Source: JAWKTV01 sp041398905
GTDB taxonomy: Bacteria > Planctomycetota > Planctomycetia > Planctomycetales > Planctomycetaceae
NCBI GenBank assembly: GCA_041398905.1
Contig: JAWKTV010000005.1
Location: forward strand, 298,236-362,235
Length of the DNA stretch: 64,000 bases
Direction: 5' to 3'
Part shown: positions 35,987-48,400 of the stretch, piece after piece
Layout of the letters: the number at the start of each line of letters is the position of its first letter
Numbering within the stretch: position 1 is the first letter of the stretch
Notes under the pieces: model-generated
Seen by the model: only the letters and a program-made list of their open reading frames with translations
Database searches by the model: none
Told to the model about the DNA's origin: nothing
Position numbers and translations under genes: made by a program

Positions 35987-36829
35987 CTAGGCGGGCGATC
36001 CTGCGGCCAGGTTCAGTTGCTTTTGCACCCACCAGCCCCACGCCGCACCGACGATGCCGAAGGTCAAGAGTGACAATGGAATCTGCAGCAGCCAGATACA
36101 AAACAGCAGCGGGCCGGGAACCCTGCCCTGTGTCACATGTCCGACCCCGTGGCACCACGTCCAGTACCAGTAGATGTTCCACAAAGGAATGAACTGCTGC
36201 CAGGCGGAGCCGATGTTCGCGCCACGGGAGACCATGTCACGACGCGACTCGAAATACCAGACCAGCAGGTAGATGCTGAGCGTGAAGAACGATTTGATCG
36301 CGACGGAGTCGGCGCTGCGATACGGACCGGAGTGCTCGGCCACCGCTCCCCCCCCGACGGTCTGTACCGAGCCAGTGTCCCCCGCCGGGCCAAACTGGGC
36401 GAACTCGGGGACATCTCTCGCTGGAATCCAACTGGCGTATCCCTCGCGCCATACCAGAGATGACATCGACAATTCCCGCGACTTCAACATTCGCTGCAAG
36501 ATGTCCGTCTTCGCAGGGCCATGCTGTTGATCCGCCACCGCGTAAAACCACGCGAAGCCATCACCGGCGTTGCCCGATTGCACCGACTCGGGCTGCTGTT
36601 CCAGTTGGTAGCCCCCCACGTTGCCACCGCCAGCGACGCCTGCCGGCTCGTCACCGCCGGTCGCCACGCCGAATTGCGACAGTGCCAGCCAGTTGGATCG
36701 GTCGGTCGAGACTTCGTCTTCGTCCGTGACACGACCGCGCTTCTTCAGCCCTTCGAGCTGTTCGGACGTGAACGGGCCACGAACCTGCGTTCCGCGACGA
36801 ACAAACCATTGACCATTGGGCGAAGACAT
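35987..36829 (-). CDS. Tandem-GYF membrane protein
   Basis: 280 residues. Two GYF_2-type modules: one at the N-terminus (QWFVRRGTQVRGPFTSEQLE) and one near residues 90-145 (WFYAVADQQHGP, SLVWREGYASWIPARDVPEF). The C-terminal 110 residues hold two or three transmembrane helices (SFFTLSIYLLVWYFESRRDM, PGPLLFCIWLLQIPLSLLTF), the first resembling DUF4234-type proteins. GYF modules bind proline-rich peptides; the Pro-rich tails in neighbouring proteins are possible ligands (inference). It is the last gene of a six-gene minus-strand run and shares its N-terminal architecture with the protease gene upstream. Confidence 0.75.
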   Translation of the reverse strand: MSSPNGQWFVRRGTQVRGPFTSEQLEGLKKRGRVTDEDEVSTDRSNWLALSQFGVATGGDEPAGVAGGGNVGGYQLEQQPESVQSGNAGDGFAWFYAVADQQHGPAKTDILQRMLKSRELSMSSLVWREGYASWIPARDVPEFAQFGPAGDTGSVQTVGGGAVAEHSGPYRSADSVAIKSFFTLSIYLLVWYFESRRDMVSRGANIGSAWQQFIPLWNIYWYWTWCHGVGHVTQGRVPGPLLFCIWLLQIPLSLLTFGIVGAAWGWWVQKQLNLAAGSPA

Positions 36830-37150
36830 GAAACGGTTGAGTCAGGGGGACGAGGTACGGCGGTGGGGGCTGCTTCGGGTGCAATCTAGATGAGACCCGC
36901 TCCATACTGAAGTCGCGTTGGCCACATGTCCAATCCGCCTGCCAGCCGAGGGGACTTCAACGCGGTGCCGGACAGGGGGCGTGAGACCATGGCGATCGAA
37001 CTGCTGACCGCGCCAGCCGCGGTTGCGGAGCGGTATTCGACCGACCAGCCGCCACGCCCGTCGCCAAGACGCCATCAACTTACGCCTCGCTGCGGCCGCT
37101 GCACCGCCACTCGGCCCTGAAGCCTTCGCATCGCCACACCCGCCGCGCCA
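36830..37150. other. Intergenic region between the two GYF genes
   Basis: About 320 bases with no supported coding frame, repeat or strong hairpin. It probably contains a separate promoter for the GYF membrane protein, but I could not identify one. Confidence 0.4.
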
Positions 37151-38719
37151 CTATTTCCACACCAACGGGGATTCGATCGCGCGGTTGATCTCGTCCTTGA
37201 GTTGGTCAATCGCCAGTGAAAAATGTATGCCGGAGGCGGTGGAAGCGGTGGCGGTGTTGACGGCGTATACCAGACCGTTCCCGGTCACCAATGGGCCGCC
37301 CGAGTTGCCGGGATTCAGGTCCGCGTTGTGTTGCACCACGATCCCGACCTTCTCGCGCTTCGTGATCCGACTGATCGAACCATCGTGCTGGGAATACTCG
37401 AAGTCATCATCCGCAAACTTCCCTTCGATCAACTGTGCGACCTTGCTCTGCACCGCGCGCGTGATCTGCTCGTCTTCATTGAGCGCGATCGTCGCGGCAC
37501 CGGGGAATCCGAGCACATACACCTTCGCCCCTTTAGGCAGATGCTCTTCGTCCACCTTGGCGGCGAGATCGAAGTGTGGAGAGTCGCGAACGCCGACGAG
37601 CTTGAGCACTGACATGTCGTAGTCTTGTGAGACGTACACGATCTCCACGTCGTACTGCTGGCCGTCCAGGAAGACCCAGACACCCGGCTCGACGGACTCG
37701 AAGTCCTCGGTGGAGGTGATTTCGCTCAGCAGCTTCCGCGCCTGCTGAAAGCGATGCACGTCCTCGACGACGTGCCGGTTGGTGATCGCGTAGCCGTCAT
37801 CCGTCACGAGAAAACAGGTGCCGGTCCCACCGAGAACGTGAATCTCATGTGAGTCGCCACTCGCCGGGGTGTTGCAGAATCCTTCAGGCAGCGCGATGTA
37901 GCTCCCGCCGCGTTTCTCGAAGAACTCACCGGTCTTATAGACTCCCTCATTCACGCGGCGGTATGCGGTCACGTCGCCGTCGGTCACCTTGATGTACGGC
38001 CCGTCAAATGCGCGGCCTCTGACGAAGTCGAGGTCCACCCGAGTCCCGTCGCGGCGGGTCACTTTCCAGTTGGTCGCCACCAGTCCCACCGCCTTGCGAA
38101 TTCGCTGCGCAGCCTCAGGCGTTTCGATGTCGCCGATGGTCGTCGACTGCCCCACCTGGTTGAACAGCGCCATTCCGCCGATGACTCCACCGGCGATCAG
38201 CACCACCGCGATGCCAGCGATCAGGAACGCCCGCGCCCCGCGTCGACCATCGCTTCCGCCGCTTCTGGCGCCGCCACTCGTTGCGAGACCAGCGAGCCCC
38301 AGTTCTGGTACGTCCCCGGCCGGAGCCCACGACGACAGTCCGGAACGCCACACCAGCGCGTTCGACGACAGCTCCCCGGAAAGCACCAGCGACCGCAGCT
38401 CGTGAGCGGAGACCGGGCCTTTCTGGCTGCCATCAGCCGCGTAGTACCAGTCATCAGCCGAGACCGGCTCATCGAACCCGGTGTCGCCCCCCAGTGAGTC
38501 ACCCCCCTCGTAATGCGATTCCATGACCTGACCGCCGCCGGCGCCATCGAACAGGCCTGGGATGGAAGTCGCCGGCAGCCATGTCCGCTGGTCTTGCGAC
38601 ACCTCGTGAACGCGGCTGAGGCGACCGCGCACCTTGAGTCCCTGCAATCGCGCGAGATCGTACGGCCCGTTGACCTTCCCACGCACGCGAACAAACCACT
38701 GGTCAAAACCGCTCGACAT
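37151..38719 (-). CDS. Tandem-GYF, membrane-tethered trypsin-like protease
   Basis: 522 residues. Two GYF_2 modules (QWFVRVRGKVNGPYDLARLQ; WYYAADGSQKGP to ALVWRSGLSSWAPAGDVPEL) lie before a single transmembrane helix (AFLIAGIAVVLIAGGVIGGM, about 168-190). The C-terminal half is a trypsin-like serine protease of the HtrA/Trypsin_2 type with an intact triad: His316 in AITNRHVVED, Asp368 in DYDMSVLKLVG, Ser473 in NPGNSGGPL. No PDZ domain follows. So the GYF modules sit in the cytoplasm and the protease outside, or the reverse. It lies within a co-directional run with a kinase, a GAP1-like protein and a GTPase. Confidence 0.85.
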   Translation of the reverse strand: MSSGFDQWFVRVRGKVNGPYDLARLQGLKVRGRLSRVHEVSQDQRTWLPATSIPGLFDGAGGGQVMESHYEGGDSLGGDTGFDEPVSADDWYYAADGSQKGPVSAHELRSLVLSGELSSNALVWRSGLSSWAPAGDVPELGLAGLATSGGARSGGSDGRRGARAFLIAGIAVVLIAGGVIGGMALFNQVGQSTTIGDIETPEAAQRIRKAVGLVATNWKVTRRDGTRVDLDFVRGRAFDGPYIKVTDGDVTAYRRVNEGVYKTGEFFEKRGGSYIALPEGFCNTPASGDSHEIHVLGGTGTCFLVTDDGYAITNRHVVEDVHRFQQARKLLSEITSTEDFESVEPGVWVFLDGQQYDVEIVYVSQDYDMSVLKLVGVRDSPHFDLAAKVDEEHLPKGAKVYVLGFPGAATIALNEDEQITRAVQSKVAQLIEGKFADDDFEYSQHDGSISRITKREKVGIVVQHNADLNPGNSGGPLVTGNGLVYAVNTATASTASGIHFSLAIDQLKDEINRAIESPLVWK

Positions 38720-38930
38720 GTCAGTCCTCTCAACCCTGTTCGCACGTTGTCAGTTCATCCGTCGAAGGCGTCATCGCCCGTCACCATCACTGCGCGCTGG
38801 ATGCAACAGTTCGCCCCGGGTCGTCATCTCGCCGTCACTTCGGATCGAAGTCAGTGGGAATCGATTGCAGTGAACCCTTGTGCAACACGGCTCGTCCCGC
38901 AGCGAGCATCGACGCTGGCCCCCCCGCGAA

Positions 38931-41900
38931 TCAGGGGTCCGCCAATTCTGCGGGCAGTTCGAGTTTCCGCTGCACGAACACCAGCCGGCCTTCCATCATC
39001 AATGGTGACTTGTCATCGATCTGCAGTTCCGACCGCCGCGCGCCGCTCACGCCTCGCCACGAACCTTGCGACGGCACGGTGGGAGTCGCGACAACGTACA
39101 GTTGCCCCCCTTCCACCGCCTTCCGCCGCGCGGGGGACATCCTGCATTCCCAAACGACTCCCTCTCCTCCGCCTCTCAGCAAGATTCCGGCGAGGTCGTA
39201 TCTCGTCAACAGCGGCCTGAGTACCTCGCGACGGGCTTCCTGCAACCGCTTCTCCAGTTGACCCAGGGGCGGTTCGATCGTCTCCAGCAGTTTCTCCGCC
39301 TTGCTGCGGGCCTCGGTGGCGCGTGGGTTCTTCGGGTCCATCCACGCCGCGAAGCGATCAATTCCCGACGAGTCGATCAGTTGACGGATCGCGCTCGATG
39401 CCTCCGCGAAGGTGGTGCTCCCCGTTGACGCCTGCTTCAGGACGTTCTCCATCAGGATCAGCCGCAGCAGCGCATCGGTGGCCTTGTCCTGGTGAATTGT
39501 TCGCAGGACACCAGCGATGTCGACTTCCCAGTCGCTGGCGACGCGGGCTTTGCCGAGCTGCTCGGCCACCCGCCTGCTAAGATCGGCTTGCGGAGCCGGT
39601 TGGATGCTCGTCACGTTGCGGGTGGTGTTGACCTGGATCTCTTTCGTCAGTCCGTCGCTGGAGTAGAGGTACCGAAACTGGATGCTGTCCGCGCCACCGT
39701 CCAGCTTCTCCTTGATGGTGTCCTTGCCATCCGCCGTCTTGCCGTCGAGGGAGTACCACCGGTCGTCCCCGCTGCGGATCACCCAGACATCTTTCAGCAG
39801 CGGGCTTTGGAACAGCGTGACCAGTGAGGCGAGGACGTCATCCTGCCGGCCCACCGCCGCCAGATAGTCACGGTAGCGCGACGCGGTTGCGGAGTCGGGC
39901 ATTCCGGGATGAGCCTTGAGCAGGGCGGAACAAAACGCCGCTCGGTTTTCCGCAGTGGTGTCCTCCACCTTCACCAGCGAACCGCCATCGCCCCAAGTTC
40001 TCAGCGCGTCCTGCCAGGCGACCGCCCCTTTGACAAGTTCGAGATCACGCGCGGCCTGTCGAAAGTCCTGAGCGCGGCGTCCCTCGGAAAACTTCTCGAC
40101 ATACTCCTCCAGCAGCGACTGCAGTTCCTCGATGGCCTCGATCGAAGCGAACTGACTGGCGTCCTCGACCTGGCTGACGATTCGCGATTCGAGCAAGGAT
40201 GCGGCGCGGGCCGTGTCGAGCCTTTCCTGACGCTCCTTGAGCTGGGTCTGCGCGGACTCCAGCCGCGTCAGCGTGGCTTCATTGACGCCGCGCTTCAGTG
40301 TCGACACGTCCTGCAGCGCGGCGCGGACGCTGGCGAGCAGTCTGGTCGCCTCCTGAAAATCGAGCCGATCCAGCGCCCGGTCGACCGCCTGCAGTTCGAC
40401 CGTCGCGGCCGACGTGGCTTCGGCGACCTTGCGATCGTTCTCGCGTGATGTGTCGTGCCGCGACAGCTCGATCTTGTTTCGCAGCTCGGCAATCTGGTTC
40501 TTTTCATGTGTCCGCTGCGCGAACTGCTCCGCCTGCTTCAATTCCTGCTCCGCGCCCGTCGAGGATGTCGCGATCGATGAACGCCTGCGCGTTCTTCAAG
40601 TGCAGCTCGAATGTCGAAACGCGGTCCGCGTCGTCGGCCTTCATCTTGTTCAGGCGGTCGGCGAGTGGGCTGATCGCGGCATTCTGCAGTAGCGTGGGAT
40701 CTTCTTCCCGCAGCAGATTCAACTCCCGCTCCGCGCCGTCGACATCATTCTCGTCAAGGAGCGCGGTGATCTTGCCCGCGATGACCTGCGTCGTGTTGCC
40801 GCGCATCGACAGCATGACCAGGAAGCCGATGAGCAGCACCACCACGGCGGCCCCGCCGAGCGTGCCAATGAGAAACAGTTTGCGGTTCCAGGCCGCCGCC
40901 GCTTGAATGCTTCCCACAACGGACGTGTAGCGTTCTTCAACCTCGATCGGCAGTGGCCGTCCAAACGCCAGTGACTCCTGGCGGAGTCGTTCGAGCTTCG
41001 GTACAGACGCCTTTCGCCCGGCGTTCAGCTCGTTGATGAGGTTGGAGACGGTGGCATGGAACGCCGCTTCGGCCTCGGCGTGGCGATCGTGTTCGGCGAT
41101 CCAGTCGAGCGCGGGCGCGGCCTGCTGACTGAGGATGTCGTCTGGCGTGAGCCGCGCTTCTTTGACCGCCTGTCCCCATTCGTCGCGGAGCCGGCGTGCT
41201 CGATCGATGTCGCCGCTGGTCGCCGACTCGATCAGTTGCGGAGCGAGTGACTCCACACGTTCGCGCCCGACGGACCGCGAGATCTTCGAGTAGGCCTTCT
41301 TGACCTTGTCGACGAGTTCGGCGGAGGGGGGCCGAACCCACTGATCGCTCTTCAACTCGAGTGCCAGTTCCTTAAGCCTCTGCGCGTCGCCCCGGGCCGC
41401 GGCGTCCCGGGCCTCCTGTTCAAACTCCTTGAGCCGCGCCGCCTCGAACACCACGAGGTCGTCCTTCCAGAAGTGCGACTCGGGATCCAGCACCGCCAGT
41501 TCCCGCATCACCTTGATCCGCTGAGCCAGCGGTGCCCGGGTCAGCGCGAGGAAGCGCAGTTGCTTGAGATGTTCGCGGAGTGGCTCCTCGGCCGCGTACG
41601 CCTCGTTCAGGTCTTCGGCCACCAGCAACTGCAGCTTGGGAGGCGGCGTCAGTGCGTGGTCGGCGCAGAATTCCTCCCATTCACCCAGCTCCGGGAAGTC
41701 CAGCACGGCGACCATGTCGACCAGGTTCGGCGCCGACTCCGCGACCTGGATCGCCTCCGAACGCAGATTCTGATTCAGGAACTCCTTGCAGCGGCGCAGC
41801 CGATCGTTGGCCTCGCGGACCGCCTCCGCGTAGCTCCCCGCATACTCCGGAATCGGATCGCGCAAGGTTTGATCGCTTCCCTGCAGGAATGATCGAATCT

Positions 41901-42018
41901 CTTCCACGACACGCTGAAAATCCGCCATCAGTTGCCTCGCATGATTCAGCCAGTTCCAAACTTCAACGAAGGCCTGCACGCCGCCTGTGGTCAGGCGACG
42001 GTCGAACTCCGGTCGCAA
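38931..42018 (-). CDS. Long helical single-pass protein of the GTPase run (frameshifted)
   Basis: About 1029 residues if one shift is repaired; no named family recognised. The N-terminal 300 or so are predicted helical and rich in Glu, Leu and Arg (KVMRELAVLDPESHFWKDDL). A transmembrane helix follows (LFLIGTLGGAAVVVLLIGFL), then a long coiled-coil region and a C-terminal alpha/beta part. The break lies near 40553: one G removed from a GGG run joins DRDILDG to AEQELKQAEQFAQR. The start could be 42018 or the ATG at 41928. Between a kinase and a GYF protease, it may be the scaffold or sensor linking them (inference). Confidence 0.6.
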
Positions 42019-42120
42019 TCACCATGTTGACGGAACGGTCCGCCCGTCAGATTCTTCCGCGAACACTTCCCCGGCCCATGCTGACCAGCGTTCGACGACT
42101 CGCCGTCTGGCGGGATCGAG

Positions 42121-45100
42121 TCATTCAGAACGACGGACCAGCATGTGGTCACTCAAGTCGTCCAGTGATTGCCCCAGCACGACCCGCGCGACCTCGACGC
42201 TGTCTCCACGATCATAGGTTGTTCCATCGTCCGACAACACGCGCGGCCCGTTGAGAGTTTCGTAACCGACCAGGCAAGCTTCAAAACCTGTTCCCGGGGA
42301 GCCGTTCGTGTTGGAGAGGGCATCGAGGATCCTCAACTCGTACTGCAGCCTGGCTTGCTCGTTCGCGTCCGCGCGGTTGAGGAGTTGCTGCTTGTCCGAA
42401 TGCGTTTCGGTCCAGCCGGCCTGTACTCCCTGGACATGCAGGTCGTACCCGCGAAGTCCTCCCGGCGCGGTCGTGCGCGTGGCGATGAACGTCATGTCGT
42501 GCAGCCGCACGTCGTATTTTCGGGCTCCATAGCCGTTACCCCACGAGATCGGTTCATTGAGGTCGTACACGAATTTGAGCTTGGCCGGGTCTTGTTGTCG
42601 GGCGGGCGAGACTTCAACCCAATCACGATGAGAGGTATTCCAGGGAGTCCATCGCAGAAACAGCCGCCATTTCAGGTCGTCCGCCACTCCTGCGGGAACG
42701 GTTACGAGTGTGTCTCTCTTCCAGCGAATTTGCAGATTGCTCTCTGGTCCGACCAGCGGAACGGCCGGCAGCACCAGGCGGTCCTCCGCACCGATGACCC
42801 GTAGCAGGCAGCGGTTGAGTGCGACTTTGACGTCCGGGCTGAGATTGAGGCTGCGGCGAATTCGCAGCCGATTCTGGCTGGGAACGAGGTCGATGCTCGT
42901 CAGTTCCCGCGGCTCCACGGACAACGCCACCAACTGCACCAGCCGGCTCGCCGTCGCCGATTCGCTCGCGATCGCGAACTGCCAGTCGTCCGGAGCGTAG
43001 AGCTGGTACTCGATCTTGTTCTCGCCATCGGTGACCGAGTATGAGTTCGCGCCCACCCAGGTCCCATCTGCGACAGGCCAGCCTTCAACGTCGACGCTGA
43101 GCTGACCGGCCGCAAGTGACAACGCCTGGCTCGCCGTGCTCGGACGCTCGCGGCTCACGGGTGTGCGCGGGACCGTGCTGACGTCCGGCGATGGCGAGGG
43201 ACGCGGCGATCCCTGATACCCGGCGGACGGTGCCGATGTGCTTCCCGGCGTTGGCACAACGGAGGGTGCCGGCGTGGTGCGCTGGACCGAACTACTCACT
43301 AGTGGTGTTGGAACCCGGCCCTGCAGGCGATCGATCCGCGCCGAATTCTGCAGCGCGGCCCCGGTCGAGGTAAAGCGAACCTCGATCGTCAGCAGGTAGT
43401 TGGTCCCGTTCAGCGGACCAAACTGACAGTACACGATGTCTGTATTGGCGAGACTGTCGGTCCGCTGATAATAGATCGCCTGGACCTCACCGTTGCTGTC
43501 GTATCCGACCGCGACGGCCCCCGCCCGCGCGAACAACGGTTGATCAGCGAGCGACGACAACGCAAGGCCGTAGTCATCCATCAACGCAAGCAGTTGAGAT
43601 CGGCCCAGGATCATGTCACCCGGCGGCCGTACTCCGGGGCGAATGGCAGGCGTGGTGCTCACCGGGGCTGCCGGCTGGGGGCTGCCCGCGGTCGAGACTG
43701 CCGTGCTCGCCTCGGTCACCGGCGGCGTCACGTCAGGGACCAGCGGTGCGGTTCCGCCAGTCGCTGGTGAGTCGCCGCTGCGGTTGGTTCGCTCGACACT
43801 CGCTGCCGCCCGCTCCACAGGCTCGTCGTCAACGCCTGCCGGCGGTTGCAGGTAGTTCCATAGCAGGATCGCGGGGGTGACCATCACGGCGATCGCCAGC
43901 AGCATCTTCAACCAGGTGTAGTCGCGCGGGGCGCGGACCTTCGGCGCGGCAACGATGCTGGGGGGGATGACCGGCATCTCGCCCGTTGACTGCAGCGACG
44001 CGCGGGGGGGAGTGAGCAACGCCCGCTGCGGTGGCCGCGGCACCGCATCCGGCAACATCGGCATTTCGGCCGAAGTCCCTGGCAGCTTTGTGGTCGTCGC
44101 GGGGATCGCGCCGGTCGGCAGCATTGGAATCTCACCCGTCTTGCCGGCGTCGATGGCGGGGAGCGGTGCGATCCCCCCGCCCGCCGGCGGTGGCAGCGGC
44201 ATCGCCGACTTGCTGGCATTGGCGACGTTTGGCGGCAGCGTCGGCGCCCGCACGGCACTGATCGCGCGAACGAAATCCTGACAACTGCCGTATCGATCCC
44301 GCGGTTGTTTCGCCAGCGCCCTGCCGAGCGCCCATCTGCACCTCGGTCGGCACGCCGGGCAAGAGTGGGATCGCGCGGACAGCACCTGCTGCCGGAGCAC
44401 CTTGTGGTCGCGATCAGCGAACGGCAACCGGCCGGAGATCAGCTCATAGGCGACGATCGCCAGCGCGTACTGGTCGCTGGCGGGGCCGGCGTTCTGGTGC
44501 TGCCACTGCTCGGGCGAGATGTACGGCAGTGTCCCCGCTCCGTCCGCCGAGCCGCTGACGGAACCCGCCGCACCGGCGTCAGCCGCCAGACCGAAGTCGA
44601 CGATCTGCGGATCGCCACCTACCCGCCCGACCATGATGTTGTCGGGCTTGATGTCCCGATGCACGACGCCGTTCTTGTGCGCGTAGTCGAGTGCCGAAGC
44701 GACCGGTTCGAGCAGGCGGCAGACCTCGGCCAAAGGCAGCTTTCCCCGCGACCGCTGCAAGTCCCGCAGCGTCATGCCGTCGATGTACTTCATCACCAGG
44801 AAGTACCCGACGTCCGGGTCCTACGCGAGGTGATGGACCGGACAGATATGTTGATGCTGGAGCGGATTCACCCGCCGAAACGCCTGCTGCACGCGGGCGA
44901 TCTCGGTCGGATTGGTCTGCAGTCGCCGGGGGAGCACCTTGACCACCACCTGCACGTCGGCCACCGTGTCGTATGCCCGCCAGACTTCGCCCATCCCCCT
45001 TTGCCGAGCGGGTCACGAATCTTGAACCGTCGGTCGAGCAGGTCGCCGCTGCGGAGTGCGTCATCGGTCCGCCGCTGCGGCTGAGGCGGCTGACCTGCGG

Positions 45101-45258
45101 GCGGACTGGCTGGAGCCGGCTTCCGGGCGACCGGAGGCCCCCACCGGCCGTGCCCGCCCTTGCAGCTCCGCGAGCATTCGCTCGTACGTACCCTGATCGA
45201 TCTCGCCCCGCACGAGCTGGCTCAGCAGTAGCTGCCGCTGCTGTTCAAACTGACTCAT
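42121..45258 (-). CDS. Ser/Thr protein kinase with long C-terminal region (frameshifted, one in-frame TAG)
   Basis: About 1045 residues when repaired. The N-terminus LLLSQLVRGEIDQGTYERML resembles a SHOCT-like segment. The Hanks-type kinase domain follows: LGKGGMGEVWRAYD, VVVKVLPRRL, YFLVMKYIDGMTL, HRDIKPDNIM, VDFGLAAD and GTLPYISPEQW. A Pro-rich linker, a transmembrane helix near LKMLLAIAVMVTPAILLWNY, and a beta-rich extracytoplasmic half follow. Defects: a shift near 45090, one base lost in the CCCCC run 44995-44999, an in-frame TAG at 44821-44823 (HHLA-stop-DPDVGYF) and a compensating pair around 44290-44370 hiding PGVPTEVQ. These look like sequence errors, since every kinase motif survives. 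Confidence 0.8.
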
Positions 45259-45422
45259 CCGTTGGCCCCGTCACGAACTGGTGTTGTGATGTCGATTGAG
45301 TATCGAGCTCCATCTGGTTCCGCAGTAAACGAACACTGACTGCGATTCGATTCGCCTGCCTTAACTTTGGACACATGCCGCCCCTTTCGCTGCGAATGTC
45401 GCGGACGGCACTTACTGCGCCG

Positions 45423-48400
45423 CTATTCGCGCGGGATGTAAACGAGCCAGTCACGATGGTGTTTCTTGAGCGTGTCGAGCGACATGCCGATGATCGCACG
45501 GGGGACCATCACCCGTTCAGATTTTCCGTCGGTCACGCAATTGAGTTCGGAATAGCCGATGACGGCGATACGAAACTTCTTCGGCTCACCACCGTCTGGC
45601 GTGCCGATGACATAGTTGATGTGAGCGATCTGGTCGTCGAGGTTCTTGATTGTCTGTGGGTTCGGACCCTGATTCTCACCCTTCGGCTTATTGACTTCGG
45701 CGTCGCGCGCTTTCTTCAGGTCCGTCCGTCGCCTCGACCAATCCTGCGGCTTCTTGAATTCGATTCTGACGGAATAGGTTTCGTTTCCCGCCGCCTCGGG
45801 AGCGATTGAGAACTGCAAGGGATCCAAGACCCCGGAGGCGATTTCGGTGTGCTCGAAGGGGCCAACCTGCTTGCCGTCTGGCCGCCGTAGTTCGATCCAC
45901 TCTCCCTTCTCCGGCGCATCCGGTTGCTTGCGCGGAAGAGGAACATCCGCCAGTGAGCGGGGTTCGACAGGTCGGTGAGCGCACCATCGACCGCGCTCCG
46001 CGACTCCTGACCAGCCTGCAGGTCAACCTGTTCGGAGATCACCTGCGGTCCGGAGAAGACCACGAAGGCTCCGGGTTGACCGGCGACAATGATTCTTGCG
46101 GCACAGGCGGCGAGCAGGCGCGTGCTTCCGGACTTGTGGGCTCGCACTGCAGCGCTGCCCCATCGCTGAGCAGTTCCAACTTGCCGAGTTCGGAGCCAAA
46201 CGGAGGTAAAGTGATCGATCCGGTCTTCGGATCGATCTGCAGATTCTTGTCGGGCTGGAAAAGCTGAACAAGCCGAGCCGCACTGGTCGCGGGCCAACCG
46301 GAGAAGGTCACCGGTCCGTCGGAGTTGGTGAAGTGCTCAGGCCGCGGGATGACGAGCTCGTAGTTCTCTTTGGACAGATCCCCACGCAGTGGGGTCCATT
46401 TGGCGATCTCGTCCGCGGGAGGCGCGTAAGGTTTCACATCGACGGGTCCCTCCGGGGCCAGCGTCCCTACTCCCGACTTGCGATCGAGCTTCGCGAAGAA
46501 CTCTTGCGTCATGACATCTTTGTTTGGCCGTTCCCATTTCGCGATCACCACGACCGGTTCTTCGGGGGACGCAGTTCCCTTCTGCACGAAGTCCAGCGTG
46601 GTCGAGTCGGCATTCCAGTTCAGGCTGCGGGCGGCGGGGGACGAGAACGACTCGGATGTCAGTTCCGACGGCAGAATCCGATCTTGCCCCGGCGGGGCAT
46701 CCGGAAGATTGGGTTTCAGGCGATAGTGAGTTCGCACCACCTTGACTTTGACGAACAGCGTCTCCGTAACCGTTGTGGCGTCGGTGGATTCCTCGGGGCG
46801 CAATTCGACATCGAAGCCCAGAGTCTGCTCGTACGTCGCATGACCTTCGGTCAGGCGTCGCGTGCGAATCTCGAAGCCTTTGCCCATGTCGACGATCGTC
46901 GCCTCGGCGACGATTACTTCGGACTCGACACTGTTGTTCGGCTTGATGCTCGCGATCGTGAACTTCTTGCCTGGCGGCAGTCGGCCTTGCGCGATCGCCA
47001 GAACATCGGCGGCTGCGAACGTTTGTTCGCTCTCCTCGCCAAGCGTGATCTTGTCGCGCTGGCCTGCGGTGGACGCGACGGTTGGCTCGTTGCCGCCCTC
47101 ATGTTCACCGGTGGCAGCCGGGGGCTGGCCACGTTCGCCGCCGTTGCCAGCGTCGGGCGGGTTGGTGTCACTGCCGCCGTTCTGGCCGTTCGCGCCACCC
47201 GGGTTGGGCGTCACGGTCTCACCACCGTTTCCCGTACCGGACGGAGCCGCCCCGTGACCGGTCTGCGCGACGCTGCCGCCACCGGAGGGAGTGGTGCCGC
47301 GATCCTTCAGGAAGTTCCACGCGATGCCTGTCATCGCAATCAGGATCAGCACGATCAGCGCGATGAGTTCCTTGCTGGCGGATGCGAGGAAACTCGGTTC
47401 GTTCGCTTCCGGCTTAAGTTGTGACGCGAGTGAGGGGGGCAACTCGGGTGGTGCGTCGGTTGGCGGAGGCGCGTTCATCGCCCGCGCGGCTTTGAGGCGG
47501 GAGGTCGAACCGGTGGGGGGCGGGCCGGACGGCTCGTCGTCCAGCAAGACACGATAGACATCGTCGCGATTGCCGGCCGGGGCCGGGATGGAGGCTTCGC
47601 GAGGCGACTTGCCGCCCAGGGTGGGTGGGAGTGTGGGGGGAGCGGCCTCGCCGACTCCGACGGGGGGTGTGCCAGTCCGGGCGGCTTCGACCCACTTACC
47701 GGGAGGAGGCGCACCAAGCGGCTGCGTGAGATCGATGACGATGGCGTTCGGATGTCGCCGCGCCGCGGCCTCTTCGGGCGACCCTTTCAGGATCCCCCGC
47801 CAGGCGCACTTCACATCTTGCGGGAGTCCGGTGGCGTAGGTGGTGAAGGTGACGTCCCAGCGTTTGGCTGTGGGCAGCAGCGCGATCGACTCCGCGAACA
47901 GGGGAAGCAGGTTCTGTCCGGGTTCAAAGATGAGATAGACCGGGCGGTTCTGGTCTCCCGCAGCCGCTTCGGCAAGGTGGCCTCCCCAGCCTGCATCACC
48001 CGTCAGTTCCTTCCACATGCGGGCGACGCCGATCGGAGGCCCGCCGGTCGGGACTGGTCGCCCGGTACGTTTGAGAATGACCTGCTGGTCCCAACTGGTG
48101 AGCATCAGGCCCGGCTGCGCCAGCAACCAGGCCGGCCCGCCCGCCGGACGTTCGGCGGGGTCGAGCACGACATGATGGGCCAGCTTGTTCGTGCGTTTGG
48201 AGTAATCCAGCCCGTAGTCGGCCACGCGGCTCAACACGTTGACCGAGCGGGCCTTGTCCGAGATCTTGATGTGACTGTGGACGACCGGGTTCTCCGCCGC
48301 GCGGGGATCGCCCGGCGGAAAGAGATGCCGATACCCGCTGAGCGACTCCAACCGGTCCTGCAGCAGCGGCGAGAGTCCTTCCGTGCTGACAACCGTGCAG

